NCBI GenBank assembly: GCA_020861205.1
Contig: JAJBSY010000436.1
Coordinates: 1 to 7,125 of the forward strand
DNA length: 7,125 bases
DNA from: Deltaproteobacteria bacterium
GTDB taxonomy: Bacteria > Desulfobacterota > Desulfovibrionia > Desulfovibrionales > Desulfovibrionaceae
Reading direction: 5' to 3'
The notes under the pieces are model-generated. The model saw only the letters and a list, made by a program, of their open reading frames with translations. It was not told where the DNA came from and searched no databases. Positions within the stretch are counted from its first letter, which is position 1; every line of letters starts with the position of its first letter. Shown one piece after another: positions 1-6,600 of the stretch. The position numbers and the translations under genes were made by a program.

Positions 1-303
1 GTCTCGGTCCATGGCGTCTGCGGCGCGTTCGGCACGCTGCTGGTCGCCTTTTTCGCGGCTCCCGGCTATGGGACCGAAGCGGTCGGCCTTTTCTACGGCG
101 GCGGTTTTTCGCTTCTCATCCCGCAGCTTGTGGGCGTTGTCGCCATCGGCGCCTGGGCGTTCGGCGGCGGGCTCGTCGTCTTTTCGGTCGTCAGGGCCCT
201 GTGCGGCATCCGCGTTTCAGCGGCGACGGAAATCCGGGGACTGGATGTCACGGAACATAAGGCCGAGGCTTACACGGAGTTTCAGTTTTTCACCAGCAAC
301 TGA
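1..303 (+). CDS. amt: Ammonium channel (Amt/AmtB family), C-terminal 100 residues, 5' end outside window
   Basis: This is the C-terminal part of an Amt-family ammonium channel of the inner membrane, read in frame from base 1 to TGA at 301-303. The visible peptide opens with VHGVCGAFGTLL. This matches the GVHGVCG segment that in E. coli AmtB carries the second histidine of the pore twin-His pair (H318); here it is residue 4 of the fragment. Two hydrophobic stretches follow, at about fragment residues 8-20 and 26-63, corresponding to the last transmembrane helices. The cytosolic tail contains RGLDVTEHKAEAY, the conserved Amt C-terminal motif that takes part in gating and PII binding, and ends in EFQFFTSN. 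The PII gene begins 14 nt downstream, the classic amtB-glnK arrangement, so the two are surely co-transcribed. The promoter and start codon lie upstream of the window. No frameshift is seen. Confidence 0.95.
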   Translation, partial: VSVHGVCGAFGTLLVAFFAAPGYGTEAVGLFYGGGFSLLIPQLVGVVAIGAWAFGGGLVVFSVVRALCGIRVSAATEIRGLDVTEHKAEAYTEFQFFTSN

Positions 304-317
304 CAAAAGGAGAAGGC

Positions 318-644
318 ATGAAACTTGTCATAGCCTATATACGGCCCGAAGTGTTGCCGATGGTTAAAAGCAACCTCTTCGCGAAAGAAGTGTACGCCAT
401 GTCCGTCACCAACATTCTGGGCGCCGGTCAGCAAAAAGGATATACCGAGGTTTATCGGGGCGTGTTGACCGAGGTTAACCTGCTCAAAAAAATCCGCCTC
501 GAAATAGGCGTGCCCGATGACAAAACAGACGTCGCCGTCTCGGCCATCGCCGATGGAGCGCACACCGGCGGCGAAGGTGACGGAGTAATCTTCGTCATCG
601 ATATCGCGCGCGACATGCGGATCAGAACGGGAAAACCGTTGTAG
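318..644 (+). CDS. glnK: PII-family nitrogen regulatory protein (GlnK/GlnB-like), variant T-loop without Tyr51
   Basis: This is a 108-aa cytosolic PII signal protein that senses ATP/ADP and 2-oxoglutarate and, in this position, should bind and close the upstream Amt channel. The ATG at 318 has an AAGGAG Shine-Dalgarno at 307-312. The sequence aligns without gaps to E. coli GlnB: T-loop core GAGQQKGYTEVYRG at residues 35-48, Gln39 (2-oxoglutarate/Mg-ATP contact), Arg47 (the residue that plugs the Amt pore in the E. coli complex), Lys58, B-loop TGGEGDG at 83-89, and RIRTG at 101-105. Residue 51, the uridylylated tyrosine of enterobacterial PII, is threonine here. Residues 85, 86 and 90 (K, I and K in E. 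coli GlnB) are Gly, Glu and Val. The C-terminus stops four residues earlier than in E. coli. The family and the Amt link are secure. Lack of uridylylation is inferred, and the choice of glnK over glnB rests only on the amt neighbour. Confidence 0.95.
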   Translation: MKLVIAYIRPEVLPMVKSNLFAKEVYAMSVTNILGAGQQKGYTEVYRGVLTEVNLLKKIRLEIGVPDDKTDVAVSAIADGAHTGGEGDGVIFVIDIARDMRIRTGKPL

Positions 645-660
645 AACCGCTCTGTTAAAC

Positions 661-692
661 GACCGGCGCGTTGCATTTGCAGCGCGCCGGTC
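661..692 (+). terminator. Hairpin terminator of the amt-glnK operon
   Basis: The arms 661-674 and 679-692 form a 14-bp stem with one T-G wobble (671/682) and a 4-nt loop ATTT (675-678). The outer 10 bp, GACCGGCGCG against CGCGCCGGTC, are perfect. It lies 17 nt after the glnK stop codon. The 3' flank TGTTCTA is only weakly T-rich, so this may be an imperfect intrinsic terminator or a hairpin that stabilises the 3' end of the transcript. Confidence 0.75.
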
Positions 693-879
693 TGTTCTAC
701 GCCTGTACCGTATTCCGATTATATCAGCGCAAGTTTCAGCAATCAATTCTCCCATACAGCCGTTGCATCCCAAACGACCGGATTCGCACGGGTTACGGAA
801 AAAACGATTCCGTCCCGGCCTTTTCTGCGCCTTCCGGATTTACCCGTCAAAAAAAGTAGCGGATTCCGCCTCCTTTGCC

Positions 880-909
880 TTGCTTTTTTTGCCGGTTCAT
901 GCATATAAT
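880..909 (+). promoter_or_regulatory. Sigma70-type promoter of the HTH regulator gene
   Basis: A -35 box TTGCTT (880-885) and a perfect consensus -10 box TATAAT (904-909) are separated by 18 bp. The predicted transcription start is around 916, giving a leader of about 35 nt with an AGGAG ribosome binding site at 940-944, 6 nt before the ATG at 951. TATAAT stands out in this GC-rich DNA. Location and spacing fit; activity is inferred. Confidence 0.7.
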
Positions 910-925
910 GAAATAAGTATTTGCA
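900..925. promoter_or_regulatory. Candidate operator: imperfect 26-bp palindrome over the -10 box and start site
   Basis: TGCA at 900-903 mirrors TGCA at 922-925, and ATA at 905-907 mirrors TAT at 918-920, with further pairs at 909/916 and 911/914; 9 of 13 positions are symmetric about 912.5. A second, shorter exact repeat, AAATA-AG-TATTT, lies at 911-922. The site covers the -10 box (904-909) and the predicted start, where a dimeric repressor would block transcription. The gene downstream encodes a CI-type HTH protein, so autoregulation is a natural guess but is not shown. Confidence 0.4.
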
Positions 926-950
926 CCCTCTATCCCAGCAGGAGCATCAT

Positions 951-1334
951 ATGAGCACGTCGTCACAAAAACAGGACAGCCCCCTGGAACGCGTTTTTGA
1001 AGCGGCTGATTGCCGTACCCAGGAAGAGCTCGCGGGGCTGCTCGGCATCCGGCAATCCGCGGTTTCCGACGCCAAGCGGCGTAAATCCGTCCCGGCGGAG
1101 TGGCTGGTCTGCCTGTTCCGTCTGCGCAACGTCAACCCGGAATGGGTTCTCACCGGCTGCGGCCCCAAGTACCTGAACAAGGAAACAGGGCAGACAAGCG
1201 CCGCCTACCACCTGGAAAGGAAACCCAGGCCTTCCGCCGAAATGCTCAGTCTCTTCTCTTCCAAGGCCCTGGCGGACGAACTCGTTCGGCGCGCCGGAAC
1301 GCCCGCCTGCCACTCGAAAAAGCAGACAGCCTAG
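951..1334 (+). CDS. Small HTH transcriptional regulator, phage CI repressor N-terminal domain family
   Basis: This 127-aa protein looks like a DNA-binding regulator of the bacteriophage CI repressor HTH family. Residues about 11-72 form the domain: TQEELAGLLGIRQSAVSDAKRR (23-44) is the helix-turn-helix, and NPEWVLTGCGP (62-72) is the family's typical closing motif. The ATG at 951 is chosen because AGGAG sits at 940-944; the same frame is open upstream to a TTG at 921, but that start lies only about 5 nt from the predicted transcription start and lacks an RBS. After residue 75 there is only a polar tail of about 50 residues rich in Lys, Arg and Ser. No S24 peptidase/LexA-like cleavage domain is present, so RecA-stimulated self-cleavage is not expected. 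It has its own promoter and terminator. Its targets are unknown; phage-derived domestication is possible, but no other phage gene is in view. Confidence 0.85.
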   Translation: MSTSSQKQDSPLERVFEAADCRTQEELAGLLGIRQSAVSDAKRRKSVPAEWLVCLFRLRNVNPEWVLTGCGPKYLNKETGQTSAAYHLERKPRPSAEMLSLFSSKALADELVRRAGTPACHSKKQTA

Positions 1335-1403
1335 TCCGAGCGCACTCCGGCCCGTCACCAACCCAACCGACGCATGATGGCTCCTCTTCATGGGGGCGGG
1401 TCG

Positions 1404-1422
1404 GCGGACTTTTTCCGCTTTT
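1404..1422 (+). terminator. Short intrinsic terminator after the HTH gene
   Basis: The 5-bp stem GCGGA/TCCGC (1404-1408 with 1414-1418) encloses the loop CTTTT and is followed by TTTT (1419-1422). It lies 70 nt after the HTH stop and 65 nt before tamA. The stem is short, so termination may be partial. A larger imperfect pairing of 1367-1377 with 1388-1404 lies just upstream and would compete with it. Confidence 0.5.
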
Positions 1423-1453
1423 ATAAAATTAAACCTGACCGGAAAGACAGTGG

Positions 1454-1459
1454 TAAAAT
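1454..1459 (+). promoter_or_regulatory. Possible -10 box for the tamA-tamB operon
   Basis: TAAAAT at 1454-1459 lies 27 nt before the tamA ATG. No -35 box stands at the right distance: the nearest TTGACA-like hexamer, CTGACC at 1435-1440, is only 13 bp away. A second A/T-rich stretch, TTATAAAATT at 1421-1430, directly follows the terminator and could serve instead. A promoter somewhere in 1405-1480 is likely because a terminator precedes it, but the exact position is weakly supported. Confidence 0.25.
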
Positions 1460-1486
1460 CTCTCCCTTTCGGATACAGGTAACCCT

Positions 1487-3625
1487 ATGCCGCACCTGTT
1501 TTCCCGTGTCTGCCTGCTCTTCCTGTGCTGCCTGTTTGCCGCGTGCGGCAGTCAGAACGGCGGGTTGCTGCGCCTTGACCCGGGACCTGACGACACGGGC
1601 CCCTCACCCTATGTGACCGAAGATCCCCAGGGCCCGATCCCTGAGCCGTCGCTGCCGCCCGACCTGCTCGCGGCGGCCCGCAGTTCCCCGGACGATACGC
1701 CTGCTCCACGGCCAACGACGGAACCGACGCCGCAAGACGACGGTGAAACGCCGCCTTCCGCGCAGGACAGGCTCGCGGCCGAGCACGATCTTCCGCGCCT
1801 GTCCTATTCCGTAAGGGTGGAATCTCCCGAAGCCCCGGAGCTTACGGATCCCTTCCTCGCCACGTCCCTTTTGGAGCAGATGCGCGACAAGCCGCCGGCC
1901 ACCGTGATGGGGCTCGACCAGCGAATGCGGAAAGACCTGGAAAAGGCTCAGGACGTGCTCCACTCCTTCGGCTATTACGCCGGGAAGGCCAAAGGGAAAA
2001 TCGTCAAACGGGAGCCGGGCTCCAGGCCGGACACCGTGAAGGCCGTCGCCACGTCCGACGGCAAGGACAAAGAGCCGAGCGGCGCGATAGACGCCGAGAC
2101 AACCCCGCCCAACGCCTATACCGTGACCATAACCTTTGAGCCCGGCATTCGGTACACCGTGGGCAAAACCCGCGTCTCGGTGACGGAACCGGACCTTCTC
2201 AGGCCGGACCCGACCAAGGGAGCGTATGTTCCCCCGGCCACGAGCCTCGCCGACGTCGGCGTGAAAGACGGCGACCCCGCCCTCGCGGGAAAGATCCTCG
2301 ACGCGGTTTCCGCCGTGCGCGAAAATTTCCGCGACCGGGGCTATCCCTTCGCGTCCATCGCCTCCAGCCGGTATATCGTGGATCACGGCAGCCAGACCCT
2401 CGACGCGGACATCGTGGTCGATTCCGGCCCCCTGGTGTATATGGACGGACTTGTCGTCAAGGGCGAGTCTCCGGTCAAGAAACGCTATTTGGACGCGCTG
2501 GTGTCCTGGCAGCCGGACCAGCCCTGGAACCAAAGCCGGGTGGAAAATTTCCGCAACGCCCTGCGGCAAAGCGGTCTTTTTTCGGCCGCTCAGATCAACC
2601 CCGCCGACGAAGACGACGAAAACGGCCAGCGGGCCGTTGTGGTCGAGCTTACCGAAGCCCCGCCCCGGACGGTCGGCGGCGCGCTGAAGTACGACTCGGA
2701 CTTCGGTCCCGGGGTGCAGGCTTACTGGGAAAATCGCAACATCACAGGGCGCGGGGACAAGTTGCGGTTTGAAATGCCCGTTTGGAAAGAACTTCAGGAA
2801 TTCGTGGGAACCTACCGCCTCCCGGTTTTCCTGAGCAAAAATCAAGATTTCACGGCTCGCGCCGCGTACAGCAATGAAGACACGGACGCCTACGAGCTCA
2901 CCTCCTACATCGCGGCCGTCGGGCTGGAGCGTCGCTTCACACCCCGCTGGACCGGGGCCATTGAGCTCCACCTTGAAGGCGGGGAATTGAAAGACCCGGA
3001 CGAATCCCGCACCGACTACCTCCTGATGGGCATTCCCATGTCCGTCAGGTACGACCATACCGACAGCCTGCTGGACGCCACCAAGGGGATTCGGCTCAAC
3101 GTGGCCGTCGCTCCCTATACCGGGGAATACCACGAGGACTTCACCGTGGTTCGTTCCCGCTTCGAAGCCCAGGCGTTTGTGCCCGTCATCGGGAAAGACG
3201 CCCTGGTCCTGGCTCTTCGCGGCATGTACGGTATGCTGTCGGATACCGACGCCCAGGACGTGCCCGCGTCCTTGCGCTTTTATGTCGGCGGCGGCGGTTC
3301 GGTGCGCGGCTATGAATACCAGTCGCTCGGGCCGCGCAACAGTTCGCGGGATCCGTTGGGCGGTGCGTCCGCCGTGGAACTCAGCGCGGAAGCCCGGGCG
3401 CGGTTCACTGAAACCTGGGGCGTGGTCGCCTTCCTCGACGGCGGCATGGCGTATGCGGACGCGGCAGCGGACTTCGCGGAAGACGACTTGCGTTGGGGCG
3501 CGGGTCTGGGTATCCGGTTTTATACGGCCATCGGGCCGATCCGGCTTGATTTCGCCGTTCCGCTCAACAAGCGCGACGATGACGACAATTTCCAAGTTTA
3601 TTTCAGCATAGGGCAGAGTTTCTGA
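1487..3625 (+). CDS. tamA: TamA-type Omp85 outer-membrane protein with N-terminal lipobox and disordered linker
   Basis: This 712-aa outer-membrane protein of the Omp85/BamA superfamily, TamA branch, works with TamB in envelope biogenesis (insertion of some outer-membrane proteins and, in recent work on TamB-like proteins, lipid transport). Residues 1-20 are a signal peptide ending in LFAAC, which fits the lipobox pattern with Cys20 as lipidation site. Residues about 27-100 are a Pro/Asp/Thr-rich, probably disordered linker. Three POTRA domains follow, at about 103-228, 229-314 and 317-391; the first carries a polar insert near 178-208. The barrel (about 395-712) has the Omp85 signatures: LRFYVGG (596-602), VRGYEY (606-611), FLDGG (649-653) and GPIRLDFAVPLN (683-694), closely paralleling E. 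coli TamA. It ends in Phe712, as beta-barrels do. It is longer than E. coli TamA (577 aa) because of the linker and insert. RBS CAGG (1476-1479) is weak. The stop overlaps the tamB start by 1 nt. Confidence 0.93.
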   Translation: MPHLFSRVCLLFLCCLFAACGSQNGGLLRLDPGPDDTGPSPYVTEDPQGPIPEPSLPPDLLAAARSSPDDTPAPRPTTEPTPQDDGETPPSAQDRLAAEHDLPRLSYSVRVESPEAPELTDPFLATSLLEQMRDKPPATVMGLDQRMRKDLEKAQDVLHSFGYYAGKAKGKIVKREPGSRPDTVKAVATSDGKDKEPSGAIDAETTPPNAYTVTITFEPGIRYTVGKTRVSVTEPDLLRPDPTKGAYVPPATSLADVGVKDGDPALAGKILDAVSAVRENFRDRGYPFASIASSRYIVDHGSQTLDADIVVDSGPLVYMDGLVVKGESPVKKRYLDALVSWQPDQPWNQSRVENFRNALRQSGLFSAAQINPADEDDENGQRAVVVELTEAPPRTVGGALKYDSDFGPGVQAYWENRNITGRGDKLRFEMPVWKELQEFVGTYRLPVFLSKNQDFTARAAYSNEDTDAYELTSYIAAVGLERRFTPRWTGAIELHLEGGELKDPDESRTDYLLMGIPMSVRYDHTDSLLDATKGIRLNVAVAPYTGEYHEDFTVVRSRFEAQAFVPVIGKDALVLALRGMYGMLSDTDAQDVPASLRFYVGGGGSVRGYEYQSLGPRNSSRDPLGGASAVELSAEARARFTETWGVVAFLDGGMAYADAAADFAEDDLRWGAGLGIRFYTAIGPIRLDFAVPLNKRDDDDNFQVYFSIGQSF

Positions 3626-6600
3626 TGCGGATACCGGCCAAAAAAATACTCAGGATCGCGGCGATCGTCCTTGGCGGCTTCCTCCTCGTTCTCTGCCTCG
3701 CGGTCGCCGGCGTTCTGATCTGGCTGCGGACCGATTCCGCCGAACGGTTCGTGGCGGATTTCGCCACCAAGACCCTGGCGGACCAAGGTTTGTTCCTGAC
3801 CCTGGGCGGTATCGACGGCCCCCTGCCTTCCCGTGTCCTGCTGACCGGTGTCAGCCTGGCGGACGCCAAGGGGACGTGGTTCGCCGCCAGGGAAGTGGAG
3901 ATCGCCCTGAGCCTGGCCGACCTTCTGCGCTTAACGGCCACCGTGTCCCTGGCCCGGGTGGACTCGCCCCAGCTGTACCGCCTTCCCGTACTCCCCCCAT
4001 CCCCGGACGCGGCCAAGGAGCCGGAACCGGGCGCGCCCTACTTCAGCCTGCCCGTGGCTGTCCGCCTCGACAAGCTCGTCCTGGAAAACGGCGACGTCTT
4101 CGCGCCGGTCGTGTTCCCGGAAACGGCGGGGGGCGGGAATCCCCTGCTTCGCATCAATCTCCGGGGCGGCGCCAAGGCCAGCGCGTCGCAGCCGTTGGAA
4201 GCCGCCGTTACCGTCACCGCGTCCGTGGCGGACATGAAGGCCCTGGCCGCCGGGTTACAGGCCGGGGAGTTTCCGCTCTCCGGGTTCGACCTTACCCTGG
4301 ACGCCAAAGCCGCAATCGGGACCATGATCGATGCGGCCGTCACGGCAACGGCCACCCCCGAAGCCTGGGCGGAAAAGCTGCCCCTCGACTTCGGGCTGCA
4401 AGCCCGGCTCGAGGGCTCCCAAGCCGCCTTGCGCTCGGATTGCGTCGTCGGCCTCGGCCGGCGCCTCGCCGCGAAGGGAAGCGCGGACCTGGCCCCTCTC
4501 GCCCTCCGGGCGGACGCCGCGTTCCGGGCCCAAAGCGGCGGCACGTGGGAAACCGTCGCGGCCCGGCTGTCCGGTCAGGATATCGGCGGGAACGTCCAGG
4601 CCTCGGTACAGGCGTCCCTTGACGGGGACAAAACGGTCGCGGCGTCGGTCGCCCTGTCCGGCGCGGACATGCATTGGGGCATGGAGCAGGTGCAGCGGAT
4701 CCTGGGCCCGTGCTTCACGGTCAAAGCCACGGCCGCCGGCAGCGAAGCGACGCGGTACACCCTGAACCTCGAAACCCTGGCGGCGGGAACGGTCAGCGCC
4801 TCGGGAAGCGCAGCCTTCGGCCCCAGGGACAAGTCCATATCCGCGTCGCTCGAGGCCGCGCTATCGGACCTGAACGCCGCGGCGCCCGGCGTCTCGGGCG
4901 CCGGGCGCGCGAAACTCGACGCATCGGGCACCCTGGACGCCCCCTCCGCCAATCTTGCAATCGTCAGCCATTCCCTCAAGACCGACGCGGCCACCATGGA
5001 CGACTTGCGCGCCACGGCCACCCTTTCCGGCACGCTGCGGGCGCCCGCCGCGACGGTGGACGCCACGGTGGCGTCCGTCACCGCGGAGTCGGCTTCCGTT
5101 CAGAATGTCGCGGCAAAAGCCCGGCTTTCCGGAACCCTGACCGCGCCTGTTTTCTCCATGGAGGCCACGGGCGAATCCATAACGACCCAGGCCGGGGCAT
5201 TCAGACGGTTTCGCGCCGGGATGGACGGCACGGCTTCGCTCCCCGACGGAGCGGATAGGGACGTTACGGCCAATGCCAGCGTGACGCTTGCGGAAAGCCC
5301 GGCCGGTCCCGTGGCGCTGCGCACGGATCTCGCCGCCACCCAAAAAAAAGACGGGAGCATCACCGCCCGCCTGCACGGCCTCGATCTTTCGCTCGCCGGA
5401 ACCGACCTTGCGGCGGACATTACCGCCGCCATCCCCCCGGCCGGAAGCGGCGCGGCTCTCCCGGCCATCGACGGCACCGCTTCCGCCGCCATCAGGGACT
5501 GGAAGCCCATCGCCGCCTTGTCGGGCCAGCCCATTTCGGGCGGCAGGGCCGCGTTTGACGCGAAGTTTTCCCACACCGACGGCGTCCAGCAGCTGACGGC
5601 CGCCTTGAAGGCGGACAGTCTGACCATGCCGGATGTTTTTTCGCTGGCCGCGCTTTCCGCCACCCTCGACGCCCGGGATCTCGCCAACCCGGATATCGCG
5701 CTCAATCTCGCCATGGGCAAGGGCGAAGCGGGCCCCGTCACCTGGCGGAGCGGCGCGGCGGCCGTCAACGCCCGGCGGGGTACCGGCACCTTTGCCGCGG
5801 CGCTGCGCACGGACAAGAGCGCTGGCCGGGCCCTTGCGGCCGTCGCATCATCAACCCCGGCCGAACCCGGGCGGACCGAGCGGTTGACTGCGGCCGGCCG
5901 TTTCTCCCTTTCGCCCATGCAGGTGACCCTGGACCGGCTTGCCGCCCGCGTGCCGGATTCCGCCATGGGCATCTACCTGGCGACCCCCGCGACCATCGCT
6001 CTCGACAACGGCGTCAAGGTGGAAAACCTCAAGCTGAACGTGGTTCCGGGCAAAGGCGCCGTAGCCCTTGACGCCAGCCTGGACGCGGCCGACGTCAACC
6101 TGACGGCCACCGTCACGGAGTTCCCTTTCCGGCTGATCCGCGACGCCGCGAAGATTCCCGTGCCGGACGGCAACCTTTCCGCCGAGGCCGCCATCAAAAA
6201 AACCGGGGCGTCGGTCCGGGGCACCATCGACGCCAAGGCCCTGGTTACCGCGCCAGCGGTGGGAGAGGCCAAAACCCCGCCCGTGGCCTTTACCCTGGCG
6301 AGCACGCTGGACCAGAACGCGGACCCCAATTTCCCGCAGCTGAAATCCGGCGGCGGCGTTTCCCGCCTCAAGGGCAGCGTTTATGTCGGAGTTGACGGAC
6401 AGCGGGCCGGCGGGGGGACCGAAAACACCCCGGACGCCCAGATCCATTTCAATCTTCCTCTCCGGTTCGCCGCCAACGGCCTTCCCGAGGCGGCGTCAAG
6501 CGCCCCCATGGGAGCGACCGTGAACTGGCGCGGGGAGATCGCGCCCTTGTGGGCTCTGGCCCCCATGCAGGACAGGACGCTTTCCGGCGTTGCCCAAGTA

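Larger units (their letters stand above)
645..950. other. 306-bp intergenic region between the amt-glnK operon and the HTH regulator gene
   Basis: There is no convincing gene here. The first part holds the glnK hairpin (661-692) and the last part holds the regulator promoter, operator candidate and RBS (880-944). Between about 695 and 875 I see no RNA gene fold, no repeat and no ORF with a ribosome binding site. This middle section looks less GC-rich than the genes on either side and contains A/T runs such as A7 near 850 and T8 at 883-890. Short open frames at 671-859 and 763-954 lack a start signal and look like no known protein. Confidence 0.6.

Noticed and set aside
11..367. 118-codon + strand frame over the amt 3' end
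   Set aside because: The frame starting at base 1 reads a clear Amt C-terminus; this one is its Ser/Arg-rich shadow.
282..773. 163-codon minus-strand frame opposite glnK
   Set aside because: It overlaps the certain glnK gene and extends through the terminator hairpin; the product resembles nothing known.
921..950. Upstream TTG start extending the HTH protein by 10 residues
   Set aside because: The TTG lies about 5 nt from the predicted transcription start with no room for an RBS, whereas the ATG at 951 has AGGAG at the proper distance.
763..954. 63-codon frame in the intergenic region ahead of the HTH gene
   Set aside because: It starts at a TTG with no Shine-Dalgarno, runs through the promoter and RBS of the HTH gene, and has no family resemblance.
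1367..1404. Larger imperfect hairpin upstream of the HTH terminator
   Set aside because: The two short helices are separated by an unequal internal loop and have no T-run; the 5-bp stem with TTTT directly after it is the better terminator candidate.
1439..1472. Imperfect inverted repeat CCGGAAAG ... CTTTCGG around the putative tamA -10 box
   Set aside because: It has a bulge and a 19-nt loop, and no second feature supports it as an operator; chance is likely.
1604..3595. 663-codon open frame on the minus strand opposite tamA
   Set aside because: It mirrors the tamA codon pattern in GC-rich DNA. Its product is His/Gly/Arg/Val-rich with no recognisable motif, while the + strand frame carries clear POTRA and Omp85 signatures.
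3876..4622. 248-codon + strand frame inside tamB
   Set aside because: It is an out-of-frame shadow: Arg/Gly/Pro-rich translation without domain features, and wholly inside the continuous tamB frame.
5100..5972. 290-codon minus-strand frame opposite tamB
   Set aside because: It is a shadow of tamB with an Ala/Ser/Arg-rich composition and no recognisable family.
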